Shown one piece after another: positions 7,327 through 15,480 of a DNA stretch of 64,000 nucleotides (the first letter of the stretch is position 1; each line of letters begins with the position of its first letter). The stretch is from contig NZ_JHXQ01000001.1 in assembly GCF_000621665.1 (NCBI RefSeq), positions 62,001 through 126,000 of the forward strand. Reading direction: 5' to 3'. The position numbers and the translations under genes were made by a program. The notes beneath the pieces are model-generated. The model was not told the DNA's origin. It saw only the letters and a list, made by a program, of their open reading frames with translations, and ran no database searches. Source of the stretch: Allorhizobium undicola ORS 992 = ATCC 700741. Lineage in GTDB: Bacteria; Pseudomonadota; Alphaproteobacteria; Rhizobiales; Rhizobiaceae.

Positions 7327-9462
7327 CTAAAGCGATGCCGCCTTTTTCGTTTCGGTAAGGGGTGGGGCGTTGCGCAGCATGGCGGCGAGGGAGCGCATGA
7401 GTTGCGTGGTGGAGGCTGAAAGGCTGCGCGGGCGGATAAAGACGGGATCGGCTGGCGTTTGTTGAGCCTGTGGCGTGGCGGTTCTGGGGGCAGGCTTTGC
7501 CTGCACGGTCATGACGGCAGGCTCCAGCACGCCGGGAATGGGGCGCACCGCCATGCCCTGATGGGCATAATCCATGATGAGCTTGAAGGTCATGGCGGGC
7601 AGGGAGCCGCCGGTCATTTCATTGCTTGAGGTATCATCGTCATTGCCGAACCAGACCGCCGTGGTGAAATTGCCGGTGAAGCCCACGAACCAGGCATCGC
7701 GATAGGCCTGGGTGGTGCCGCTCTTGCCGGCGGTGAGAATGCCCTCCAGCGCCGCCTTGCGGCCCGTGCCGATATAGGGAACCTTGGTCAGCATCTGGTT
7801 CATGTAGCCTGCGGCCTGTTCGCTCAGCACCCGCTTTGGCGCGGGCTCGTCCCGGCTGAAACTGTAAAGCACATGGCCGCGATAATCGAGAATGTCCTCG
7901 ATGCCATGGCGGCGCGATTGCACGCCACCGGCCGGAAGCACGGCATAGGCCGTGGCCTGATCCATCACGGTGACTTCCGAGGTGCCGAGCGGAATGGTGA
8001 CATCCTTGCGGATCGGGCTTTCCACGCCCATGGCCTTGGCCATGCGGATGACGGAATCGATGCCAAGCCTTTCCTTCACCAGCCGCACCGGAATGGTATT
8101 GATGGACTTGGCCAGCGCCGTTGTCAGCGTGATGCGCCCGGCATAGCTGTTGCCGTAGTTTTTCGGGCTCCAGTTGCCCCAGCTGATCGGCGCGTCCACC
8201 ACCATGGTGTCGGGCTTCAACCCCGCTTCCATGGCCACCGAATAGGTGTAGATCTTGAAGGAGGAGCCCGGCTGGCGCAGCCCGCGCGTGGCGCGGTTGA
8301 ACTGGCTTTCGCCATAATCGCGGCCGCCGACCATGGCGCGCACCGCCCCGCCGTTTTCAATGGTGACGGTGGCGGCCTGCTTGACGCGATATTGCTCGCC
8401 ATTGTCGCGCAGCATGGTGGCAACCGCGTGTTCCGAAACCTTCTGGATGCTGGGATCGAGCGTGGTGCGCACGATCAGCGAATGTTCGGGAAAGCGTGCG
8501 GCAATGCGCTGCACTTCGTCAAAGGCCCAGTCCAGGAAGAAATCCGGTGCTTCCTGCTCTGCCCGGTCAACGACGGTGGCCGGATTGCGCCGTGCCGCAA
8601 TGACCTGCCCCTCGCTCATCAGCCCGCTTTGCACCAGATTGCTCAGCACCTCATTGGCACGGCCGCGTGCGGCGGGCAGGTTGACATGCGGGGCATATTT
8701 GGCGGGCGCCTTGAAAAGCCCCGCCAGCATCGCCGCTTCCGCCAGGTTTACATCGCGCACACTCTTGCCGAAATAAAATTGCGAGGCCGCCGCCACCCCG
8801 AAAGTGCCGCCGCCCATATAGGCACGGTCGAGATAAAGCGAGAGGATTTCCTTTTTCGACAGATTGGCTTCCAGCCAGACCGAAAGAAAAGCCTCCTTGA
8901 TCTTGCGCTCGATGGACCGCTCATTGGTGAGAAACAGGTTCTTGGCCAATTGCTGTGTCAGCGTGGAGCCGCCCTGCACCACGCCGCCGGCGCGGGCGTT
9001 TTCCGAGAGGGCGCGCGCAAGGCCAATGAAATCAATGCCGTAATGGTCGAAAAATCGCCGGTCTTCGGTCGCCAGAACCGCCTTGACCAGATTGTCCGGC
9101 AGATCCTCGAAGGGAACGGAATTTTCGTGGATGATGCCGCGATGGCCGATGACATTGCCGTAACGATCGAGAAAGGTCACGGCGAAATCGCCCCGATTGC
9201 GCCAGTCCTTCTCCGTTTCCTGAAAGGCGGGCTTTGCCAGCGCCAGAAGCACCACGGCCCCCGCCGTGCCAAGCGTCATGGCCTCGCCAGCGGCCTCGAA
9301 TACCAGCTTTTTCCAGCCGCGCATCCGAAAGCGCCGGAAGAAGATCGTCAGCTCTTCCCAGATTTCACCGGCGCGAAAGCCCGCATTCCAGACGGTGGAG
9401 TCCAGCCAGGCATCGATCTTCAGAAAAATATGCCGCTTTCGCCGCGGTTTCTTGTCATTCAT
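7327..9462 (-). CDS. Class A penicillin-binding protein (PBP1 family)
   Basis: Bifunctional peptidoglycan synthase, 711 residues: glycosyltransferase 51 domain plus transpeptidase. A basic cytoplasmic region (1-60) precedes the membrane helix (about 62-77). The GT51 domain shows ATEDRRFFDHYG with catalytic Glu133 and GGSTLTQQLAKN (about 165-175). The transpeptidase shows SSFK with Ser400, SIN at 453-455 and KSGT at 580-583, so all motifs are intact. The C-terminal tail after about 640 is Pro/Ala/Thr-rich. Monocistronic, divergent from the UPF0260 gene. Confidence 0.93.
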   Translation of the reverse strand: MNDKKPRRKRHIFLKIDAWLDSTVWNAGFRAGEIWEELTIFFRRFRMRGWKKLVFEAAGEAMTLGTAGAVVLLALAKPAFQETEKDWRNRGDFAVTFLDRYGNVIGHRGIIHENSVPFEDLPDNLVKAVLATEDRRFFDHYGIDFIGLARALSENARAGGVVQGGSTLTQQLAKNLFLTNERSIERKIKEAFLSVWLEANLSKKEILSLYLDRAYMGGGTFGVAAASQFYFGKSVRDVNLAEAAMLAGLFKAPAKYAPHVNLPAARGRANEVLSNLVQSGLMSEGQVIAARRNPATVVDRAEQEAPDFFLDWAFDEVQRIAARFPEHSLIVRTTLDPSIQKVSEHAVATMLRDNGEQYRVKQAATVTIENGGAVRAMVGGRDYGESQFNRATRGLRQPGSSFKIYTYSVAMEAGLKPDTMVVDAPISWGNWSPKNYGNSYAGRITLTTALAKSINTIPVRLVKERLGIDSVIRMAKAMGVESPIRKDVTIPLGTSEVTVMDQATAYAVLPAGGVQSRRHGIEDILDYRGHVLYSFSRDEPAPKRVLSEQAAGYMNQMLTKVPYIGTGRKAALEGILTAGKSGTTQAYRDAWFVGFTGNFTTAVWFGNDDDTSSNEMTGGSLPAMTFKLIMDYAHQGMAVRPIPGVLEPAVMTVQAKPAPRTATPQAQQTPADPVFIRPRSLSASTTQLMRSLAAMLRNAPPLTETKKAASL

Positions 9463-9672
9463 CGCCGGTTCTCACGACCGTTTCCGCCACAAAACGCCAA
9501 ACATGCGTGTTCAAGCTTGACAGAGGGCGAAACCCTCCGCATCTGTCAGCCTTCGCATAAACGCCTCCACCCGGTTTGTCCGGTGCTGCGCGGGAGCATC
9601 ATGCTCTATAATGAAAAACATCATATGCGAGTCAAATTTTAACGAACAGATAATGTCGTCAAGGAGCCTGCC

Positions 9673-10143
9673 GTGAGCAGCAATGCCGAAACCGTTCCCT
9701 TCTGGAAAGCCCGCACCCTGGCCGAAATGAGCGCGCGCGAGTGGGAAAGCCTGTGTGACGGTTGCGGCCTGTGCTGTCTCAACAAGCTGGAGGATTGGGA
9801 TACGGGCGAGGTGGTGTTCACCTCCGTGGCCTGCCGGCTTCTGGATGGGCAGAGCTGTCGGTGCAAGGATTACGAAAACCGCGCCGCCACGGTGCCGGAT
9901 TGCATTCAGCTGACGGTGGAGCAGGTTTCGGAAATCGGCTGGCTGCCGCCCACCTGCGCCTATCGGCTGGTGTCTGAAGGGCGTGACCTTTACTGGTGGC
10001 ATCCGCTGGTGTCGGGCGATAGTGAAACTGTTCATACCGCAGGCATTTCCGCGCGCGGGCGCACCATCAGCGAGGAAGAGGTCGATCTCGACGATTTCGA
10101 GGATTACATCTGCGACTGGCCGCTGACGGTGGGAGAGCGGTGA
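9673..10143 (+). CDS. ycgN: UPF0260 (YcgN/YkgJ) cysteine-cluster protein
   Basis: 156 residues from a GTG start placed 6 bases after AAGGAG. The CDGCGLCC motif near residue 29 and further cysteines (CRLL, CRCKDY, DCIQL, CAYRL) form the putative metal-binding cluster of the YkgJ/UPF0260 family. The C-terminal [11 protein letters not shown] block is typical of UPF0260. Function unknown; cytoplasmic by sequence. Confidence 0.88.
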   Translation: MSSNAETVPFWKARTLAEMSAREWESLCDGCGLCCLNKLEDWDTGEVVFTSVACRLLDGQSCRCKDYENRAATVPDCIQLTVEQVSEIGWLPPTCAYRLVSEGRDLYWWHPLVSGDSETVHTAGISARGRTISEEEVDLDDFEDYICDWPLTVGER

Positions 10144-10285
10144 TGCCAGGGGCAATGAAATTAACCCTTGGCATTCCCTCAAGGTAAAGAAACGTTAGTA
10201 TTTTCGAATTTTGACACAATTAGCCAGTCTCGCGCAAGGCTCGGCCACTATCCTCAATGAAATTTTGGATAGCGAGGGCGCGTCG

Positions 10286-11338
10286 ATGAATGTTATTGCG
10301 CAGGTAGGCAAGTTATCGGTGGATGAGGCGATCCTGTCGATGATGGATCGGCTTTCCTCCGTCCAAGATATGCCGCAAGTTCTGCCGGTTCTTATGGATT
10401 TTCTTTCCGGCCTGCCCGCCAATCGCCGCTTGCAGGCGGCGGCCTCGCTTGCCCATGCCAACCCCTTCTTCCTGCCGGCCATGGGTGAAGACAGTGTACG
10501 CCAGCTCTCGGTGTCGCTGGATCAGTTTGCCGAGCTTGTCTTTCGTGCCAAGTTGACGGCCCATCATGCGAAGCAGCCCAATGTGCTGGTTGCCTGTGCG
10601 CCGAAATCCGCCTCCACCTTTATTTCCGCCGCGCTTTGCCAGGCGATGCAGGTTCCGACAGCCAGTCTTGCCCTTCCTGCCCTGACGCCGCTGGCAAGCT
10701 CCAATCTCGGCGGCAATCTTCGCTCGCAGGAGACGGACGAATTGGCGCTTTTGCGGGTCGGGCTGAATGGTCGTGGCTATGTGGGGCAGCATCACATTCG
10801 CTGCACGCCGTTTCTGGCGTCGCAATTGCAGGTTTATAATATTCGCACCATCGTCACCATTCGCAATTTCTTCGATACTCTGGTCAGTCTCGATGATATG
10901 CTTGTGTCCTGGCGGGCAAGTGGCGGCAGTGGTTTTTACGATGATGGCCTGCCTGCCGATTATGCCAGCTACAGTCTGGAGGAGCGGCTCGATCTTCTCG
11001 TGGCGGAGCAGGCGGTGTGGTATGCGCAATTCCTGCTGAGCTGGACGCGCTGCGAACGCGAGGGGAGGGTAAAGCCTCTTTGGGTGCGTTACGAAACGGA
11101 TTTTCTGGGCGACAAAAAGGTCCTCAGTGCGCGCATCGCCGAGTTCATCGGCAATGGCTATTGCGATGCCGACAAGCTGCTGGCAGCCTTTGGCGATACC
11201 TCCGATGCCGACAGGAAGCGGATCAACAAAGGGGTCAGCGGGCGCGGGGCGGCGGTGCCGGTGGCCGTGCGTGACAGGGCCATGCGCATTTTCGAACGCT
11301 ACGCGGCCGACTGCGACATGACGCCGCTGACCGGCTGA
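10286..11338 (+). CDS. Sulfotransferase-family-like protein
   Basis: 350 residues if translation begins at the ATG at 10286 (preceded by GAGGG); a TTG at 10211 would add 25 residues. The motif ACAPKSASTFISAAL resembles the 5'-phosphosulfate loop of PAPS-dependent sulfotransferases, and VTIRNFFDTLVSLDDM resembles the 3'-phosphate-binding segment (RNPxD-like). The N-terminal 100 residues are helical and outside the core. Substrate unknown; a surface polysaccharide is possible. It is followed by a terminator-like hairpin, so it is probably monocistronic. Confidence 0.65.
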   Translation: MNVIAQVGKLSVDEAILSMMDRLSSVQDMPQVLPVLMDFLSGLPANRRLQAAASLAHANPFFLPAMGEDSVRQLSVSLDQFAELVFRAKLTAHHAKQPNVLVACAPKSASTFISAALCQAMQVPTASLALPALTPLASSNLGGNLRSQETDELALLRVGLNGRGYVGQHHIRCTPFLASQLQVYNIRTIVTIRNFFDTLVSLDDMLVSWRASGGSGFYDDGLPADYASYSLEERLDLLVAEQAVWYAQFLLSWTRCEREGRVKPLWVRYETDFLGDKKVLSARIAEFIGNGYCDADKLLAAFGDTSDADRKRINKGVSGRGAAVPVAVRDRAMRIFERYAADCDMTPLTG

Positions 11339-11409
11339 GCTTCTGGCGATTGTTGCGGCGGGCGCTGTAAAATCCTTCCTGCATTTATTTGGAATTACTG
11401 GTCAAACAG

Positions 11410-11437
11410 CGATCCCCGTCGTTTCGGCGGGGATTTC
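11410..11437 (+). terminator. Rho-independent terminator-like hairpin
   Basis: The stem ATCCCCG / CGGGGAT around a short TCGTTTCGG loop is followed by TTCTTG. It lies about 70 bases after the stop of the sulfotransferase-like gene. The T-run is short, so strength is uncertain. Confidence 0.5.
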
Positions 11438-11732
11438 TTGTGCCGCCCTGCTGCAAAACGGCATGAAAATTCACAATTCCGTATGGATGTGGAACGGTTG
11501 TTTTATTCCGGTGCTTGTGTTCCTGCCTGCCTGGCCAGTGTTGGCACAGGCCCCGAAGCCGTTGACGTTTTTGCCTTTTTGCATTTTCAATAAAGGTGTT
11601 GTGAATAGTCCTCAACTTTTTTTGGTTGTTAAGATTTCCTGTATTGCTAGGTATTAAGACTGGTGCGATAGGGAAGGAAAGGCCTTCACCGGTTGTGCTT
11701 CGGTTGGTGCTTGAGTTGGAAGGAATTTGGCG
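11438..11732. promoter_or_regulatory. Upstream region of hmrR
   Basis: About 300 AT-richer bases. A 64-codon open frame here (11463-11657) has no ribosome site and no family resemblance, so I do not call it. TTGTTA followed 17-18 bases later by TAGGTATTAAG (about 11625-11660) could be the hmrR promoter. No CueR-type inverted repeat was seen in this stretch. Confidence 0.35.
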
Positions 11733-12161
11733 ATGAATATCGGAGAAGCCGCCGCCGCTTCCGGCGTTTCCGCTAAGATGATCAGGTATTACGAGGAAAT
11801 CGGCCTGGTCATGCCGGCCCGCCGTACAGCGAGCAATTATCGCGTTTACAGCGACAACGAGGTGCACCGTCTTCGTTTCGTAAGAAGAGCGCGTATGCTG
11901 GGTTTCTCCCTCGAAGAGACCGAGCGACTGCTGGCTTTGTGGAGCGCGCCGGCCCGCAAGCGTGGCGATGTGCGGGAAATGGCGATGAGCCATGTACGCG
12001 AGCTGGAAGAAAAGATGGATGCCATGCGCGCCATGGTGGATACCTTGAAGCATCTGGTCGATAATTGCGAGGATGAGACCGGCCCCAATTGCCCTATTCT
12101 CGATGAGTTGTCGGGGGATCAATGCGGCGCTGAGGAAAGTTCTGCCTTTGAAGACGCATGA
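11733..12161 (+). CDS. hmrR: MerR-family copper-responsive regulator (CueR/HmrR type)
   Basis: 142 residues from the ATG at 11733, matching the MNIxxxA start of CueR; a TTG two codons earlier is less likely. N-terminal winged helix (GEAAAASGVSAKMIRYYEEIGL), long dimerisation helix, and metal-binding loop NCEDETGPNC with Cys112 and Cys120, the spacing and numbering of Cu(I)-sensing CueR. It should activate copZ by twisting a long-spacer promoter when Cu(I) binds. The copper ATPase usually controlled by this regulator is not in the window. Confidence 0.9.
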   Translation: MNIGEAAAASGVSAKMIRYYEEIGLVMPARRTASNYRVYSDNEVHRLRFVRRARMLGFSLEETERLLALWSAPARKRGDVREMAMSHVRELEEKMDAMRAMVDTLKHLVDNCEDETGPNCPILDELSGDQCGAEESSAFEDA

Positions 12162-12164
12162 GGC

Positions 12165-12195
12165 TTGACCTTCCCCTCTGGGAAGGGATCAGGCT
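12165..12195 (+). promoter_or_regulatory. CueR/HmrR operator-promoter of copZ
   Basis: The -35 TTGACC (12165-12170) overlaps the inverted repeat ACCTTCCCCTCTGGGAAGG (12168-12186). The layout is very close to the Escherichia coli copA promoter. A -10 like CAGGCT at about 12190 would give a 19-base spacer, as expected for a MerR-type promoter. Confidence 0.85.
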
Positions 12196-12219
12196 GGTGC
12201 GGTTCGAAAGGAGTTTTCC

Positions 12220-12426
12220 ATGACTGGAAATGTTGAATTTGTCGTAGACGACATGACCTGCGGTCATTGTGAGGCCACGGTGCGGAAAGCGCTGGCGGAA
12301 GGCCTTCCGGGTGCGGCAGTGTCCATCGACATCAACGCGCGGACCGTAACGGTGGAAGGCGATGCCATGGCCGCGGAAGCGGTCATCAGAGATGCGGGCT
12401 ATACGCCTGTTCAGAAACGCACCTGA
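12220..12426 (+). CDS. copZ: Copper chaperone CopZ (heavy-metal-associated domain)
   Basis: 68 residues forming one HMA domain: MTCGHC at 12-17 carries the two Cu(I)-binding cysteines (14 and 17), followed by VRKALAEGLPG and the C-terminal AEAVIRDAGYTP. It delivers Cu(I) to P-type ATPases in the cytoplasm. The ribosome site AAGGAG is 9 bases upstream of the ATG. It sits directly behind hmrR and its operator. Confidence 0.92.
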   Translation: MTGNVEFVVDDMTCGHCEATVRKALAEGLPGAAVSIDINARTVTVEGDAMAAEAVIRDAGYTPVQKRT

Positions 12427-12806
12427 ACCCTGGGGGCGGGGGGATGGGGCGGACGGCCGGCAGTCTTCGGACTCCGGCCGTCACTCGTTACAAGGCCTTT
12501 CGGCTTTGTGCGGCGTATCCGGGACTGCGGTTTTCAGGCGGGGCCTGCCCGTCTTCTTTTTCCTTTGCGAATATCCCAAGCCGCTGATGCTGGTGAGATC
12601 GTGGAAATCCTTCCGGGCAAGAATGCGTTACAGCGTAATTTGCACGGTTGATAAAACGCACGGGGCTGCGGTGTTTTATGAGAATAAAATCCTAAAATTC
12701 TGGCGGTAATTTTGGCGTGTCGGCGACGGAAGGCGCTTTACAGGCGGATTTGTCGCATGATTTTTTCCGATCACGGGAAAATCTCGAAAAACTAGGAATA
12801 AAGTCC
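12427..12806. other. Non-coding stretch between copZ and the GTA leader
   Basis: Holds a strong hairpin with a TTCG loop at 12452-12482 (GACGGCCGG ... CCGGCCGTC), likely the end of the copper transcript, although no T-run follows, and a degenerate copy of the GTTACAGCG palindrome family at about 12626-12675. No coding sequence was recognised. Confidence 0.5.
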
Positions 12807-12835
12807 TTGACGGCGTCACGGTGATTTGCTAGGGT
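12807..12835 (+). promoter_or_regulatory. Candidate sigma-70 promoter of the GTA cluster
   Basis: TTGACG (12807-12812) and TAGGGT (12830-12835) are separated by 17 bases. The near-palindrome AGGAATAAAGTCCT at 12795-12808 overlaps the -35 and could be a regulator site. It is the only good promoter-like sequence seen ahead of the first cluster gene. Confidence 0.45.
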
Positions 12836-12863
12836 TTATGTATGGTCGGGAAATTGCGGGTCG

Positions 12864-12899
12864 CGGTGCTGCGCGCCGCACAGCTCCCACCGGCTTTTT
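12864..12899 (+). terminator. Leader hairpin with T-run ahead of the GTA genes
   Basis: CGGTGCTG pairs with CAG...CACCG (12864-12892), with an inner GC-rich palindrome, followed by GCTTTTTCACTTTTT. It lies between the candidate promoter and the first start codon at 12939, the position expected of an early terminator that an antiterminator would have to override. Confidence 0.45.
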
Positions 12900-12938
12900 C
12901 ACTTTTTGGATGTTGCTGTCGCTGGATGGAGGTCTGCC

Positions 12939-13385
12939 ATGCGGGATGCGTTGCGGCGTGACATAGCCGAAGCTCTTGTGCTGGAAATGAAGGCGGCGGA
13001 TCTGGCGGCGCTCAATGAGCAATATGCCCGGCTGCTGGCGGATCTCATGCTGGAGATGCGCGCCCAGTTCGATCTCTTCAGGGCACTCAGGGCCAATGCG
13101 GAGGCCTTGATTGACGGTGCGGACGAGGCGCTGGCAAAGCTGGCCCGGGCGGATATGAAGGCGGCGAGCGATGCCATATCGCTGATCGTGCGGACGCTGG
13201 AAAAGATCGATCAGTTGCAACGGCAATTGGCGCGGGATCGCGACCTTGAAGAGGAGCGCGCTCTGGACAACAGACCCGTGGAAGAGGCGCAGGCTGCCCT
13301 TCTGGCGCTGGTGGAGACCCAGGCGGAAACGCGGGCAAGGATGCTGCTGGCTGAGTGGCAGGCAGGGCAGGTGCCGGATGGATGA
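12939..13385 (+). CDS. Helical protein at the head of the GTA cluster; candidate small terminase (g1 position)
   Basis: 148 residues from the ATG at 12939 with GGAGG 7 bases upstream. The sequence is almost entirely alpha-helical and charged (MRDALRRDIAEAL, then LADLMLEMRAQFDLFRALRANAEALIDGADEAL), with coiled-coil-like stretches up to about residue 130; no helix-turn-helix is evident. It is the first gene after the cluster promoter and precedes TerL, where the RcGTA small terminase gp1 is encoded. Identity as TerS rests on position and helical character only. A repeat element separates it from terL. Confidence 0.5.
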   Translation: MRDALRRDIAEALVLEMKAADLAALNEQYARLLADLMLEMRAQFDLFRALRANAEALIDGADEALAKLARADMKAASDAISLIVRTLEKIDQLQRQLARDRDLEEERALDNRPVEEAQAALLALVETQAETRARMLLAEWQAGQVPDG

Positions 13386-13418
13386 CGGACCTGGAGCATT
13401 TCCGGTGAAAACGGGATC

Positions 13419-13664
13419 CACAGTACAGGTCGCTGAGGCATGTGGCGTGGCCTACCCCCCTCTGCCTTGCCAGGCATCTCCCCCTCAAGGGTGGAGATTG
13501 CAATACGGACAAAGCGCCATTCTTCAATGAATAGGTGTGATGACGGCGTTTTTCAGGAATTCAGGCAGTGCCTTGATCTTGCCGATCTCCCCCCTTGAGG
13601 GGGAGATGTCCGGCAGGACAGAGGGGGGTAAACCATACGCAAAACCGTAGCGTCGTGTACTGTG
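13419..13664. repeat. MITE-like 246-bp element, copy B (inside GTA cluster)
   Basis: Left end CACAGTACAGGTCGCT, right end AGCGTCGTGTACTGTG. Inverted relative to copy A and nearly identical to copy C over its full length. It lies between the candidate small terminase and terL. A fragment of the GCATTTCCGG palindrome family abuts its left end (about 13395-13418). Confidence 0.85.
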
Positions 13665-13755
13665 ATCAAACGCACGAAGGACGCTGTAACACTTTAAAGC
13701 TGCTACATAATTTTCACCTTAAATCGATTCCGATTTAAGGAATTATGCAGTAGCG
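13665..13755. repeat. Composite palindrome (AAACGCACGAAGGACGC family), partial
   Basis: Begins with the half-palindrome AAACGCACGAAGGACGCTG, then a second hairpin CCTTAAATCG ATT CCGATTTAAGG within CTGC...GCAG arms. A fuller copy is at 20221-20330. It abuts the right end of the MITE-like element. Two linked palindromes per unit recall the rhizobial mosaic elements (RIME2-like); the family name is my inference. Confidence 0.7.
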
Positions 13756-14181
13756 CCGGGGACTGCGGAAACCGGCATGAGGGCGTGATCGGATCGGAGT
13801 GAAACCAGATTTGCTGTTTTGGCGGGGATTGGGGCAGGCCCGGCGTGAGAGGCGGAGGTGGCGATGGATTTTCCGGTAAGCTTCGCGCAGGGGCGGGGCG
13901 TGGCGCGCAAGGCGGCTGAAGGAAAGCGGCAGCCGTTTTCCGGAAAGCTCCGGGGCGAAAACCAGCATGGCGAACATCGTAACGGCGCCAATGGCCTGCA
14001 CGATGGGCCGGGTGCGGTGATGGCCGGGGCTGGCGGCAGGGGTGATCTTCTGGCCGGGGTGGCGGGCGGGGCCTTGCTGGCGGAAATGGTGCGGCATGGC
14101 ACTCAGGCGCATCAGGCGCTGGATGAGGTTGCCGGGCTTTACAGCACGCTTTGCGGGCGTATTCGCGATACGGGGCGGGCG
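13756..14181. other. Unassigned stretch upstream of terL
   Basis: About 425 bases with no recognisable gene. The terL frame stays open through it from 13858, but that extension (rich in Gly, His, Arg) lacks family resemblance and has weaker third-position GC bias than terL, so I treat it as non-coding. A minus-strand frame with a short hydrophobic stretch (VTMFAMLVFAPEL) also has no clear ribosome site. Confidence 0.4.
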
Positions 14182-15480
14182 ATGACAGAGAAAAGCACGG
14201 CAGGACGGCCAGCACCTGAAAGCATGGCGGCGCTGTTTGCAACGCTCGATCCGCTGGTTTTGCGGCGGCTCACGCGAAGCTGGGCGCTTTTGCGCCATCC
14301 CGCCCAGGCGCCGCCGGAAGGGGCGTGGCGCAACTGGCTGCTGATGGGCGGGCGTGGTTCCGGCAAGACGCGGGCTGGCGCGGAATGGGTGCATGAACTG
14401 GCCTCGCGCGGCGAAAAATCGGGCCTGCGTATTGCGCTGGTGGCCGAAACGCTGGGCGATGCGCGGGAGGTGATGATCGACGGGCTTTCCGGCATTTTGC
14501 GCATTGCCCGCTTTCGCCGTCCCGAGCTGGAGATTTCCCGCCGCAGGCTGGTGTGGCCGAATGGCGCGGTGGCGCAGATCTTTTCCTCCGAAGACCCGGA
14601 AAGCTTGCGCGGCCCGCAATTTCATTATGCCTGGTGCGATGAGATCGCCAAATGGAAACATGCCGAGGAAACCTTCGACATGCTGCAATTTGCCCTGCGG
14701 CTGGGCGAGGATCCACGGCAGGTGATTACCACGACGCCGCGCCCGGTGCCGATCCTCAGGCGTTTGCTGGCCGACCCCGGCACGCGGCTGGCGCGGCTTT
14801 CAACACTGGGCAATGCGGCCAATCTGGCGCCCGGCTTTATCGATGCGCTGCAAAGCCGCTATGGCGGCACGTGGCTGGGGCGTCAGGAGCTGGATGGCGA
14901 ACTGATAGAAGACAGGGAGGATGCGCTGTGGCGGCGCGAGCGGCTGGAAGAGCTGACCGTGCGGCTGGTGGAACCGCTTTCCCGCATTGTCGTGGCTGTC
15001 GATCCGCCCGCCGGTTCCGGCGCGGGCTCCTGCTGTGGCATTGTGGTTGCCGGGCTGGATGGCCGGGGGCGGGCGGTGGTGCTGGCCGATTGCTCGGTGG
15101 AAAGCGCGACGCCTGCCGCCTGGGCGGGGGCTGTGGTCAAGGCCTTCCGCCGTTTCGAGGCCGATCGGGTCGTGGCCGAAATCAATCAGGGGGGTGAAAT
15201 GGTCTCGGCGCTGTTGAAAAGCGTAGAGGCCAGCCTGCCGCTGAAACTGGTGCGGGCCACGCGGGGCAAGTTCCTGCGCGCCGAGCCGGTGGCCGCCCTC
15301 TACGAACAGGGCCGTGTGCTGCACGCCGGACGGTTTCAGGCGCTGGAAGACCAGATGTGTGATTTCGGGCCGGACGGACTTTCAAGCGGACGCTCTCCCG
15401 ACCGGCTGGACGCGCTGGTATGGGCGCTGACGGCCCTGCTGCTGGAGGGCGTGGGCGAGCCGAGGGTGAGAGGGCTTTGA
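14182..15480 (+). CDS. terL: GTA large terminase subunit (TerL, gp2)
   Basis: 432 residues from the ATG at 14182, chosen because GTA TerL proteins begin shortly before PPEGxWRxWLxMGGRGSGKT; longer starts add unrelated sequence. ATPase: Walker A GGRGSGKT (56-63), Walker B with Asp153-Glu154 in HYAWCDEIAKW, coupling motif VITTTPRP. Nuclease: VAVDPPAGS with Asp274 and the C-terminal SPDRLDALVWAL. It drives headful packaging of host DNA into GTA particles. All catalytic motifs are intact. Confidence 0.93.
   Translation: MTEKSTAGRPAPESMAALFATLDPLVLRRLTRSWALLRHPAQAPPEGAWRNWLLMGGRGSGKTRAGAEWVHELASRGEKSGLRIALVAETLGDAREVMIDGLSGILRIARFRRPELEISRRRLVWPNGAVAQIFSSEDPESLRGPQFHYAWCDEIAKWKHAEETFDMLQFALRLGEDPRQVITTTPRPVPILRRLLADPGTRLARLSTLGNAANLAPGFIDALQSRYGGTWLGRQELDGELIEDREDALWRRERLEELTVRLVEPLSRIVVAVDPPAGSGAGSCCGIVVAGLDGRGRAVVLADCSVESATPAAWAGAVVKAFRRFEADRVVAEINQGGEMVSALLKSVEASLPLKLVRATRGKFLRAEPVAALYEQGRVLHAGRFQALEDQMCDFGPDGLSSGRSPDRLDALVWALTALLLEGVGEPRVRGL

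Noticed and set aside
11463-11657. 64-codon ORF with a signal-peptide-like start before hmrR
   Set aside because: No ribosome site, odd composition, and it occupies the regulator's promoter region.
13858-14181. N-terminal extension of TerL
   Set aside because: Open in frame, but Gly/His/Arg-rich, without family match and with weaker codon bias; GTA TerL begins near 14182.
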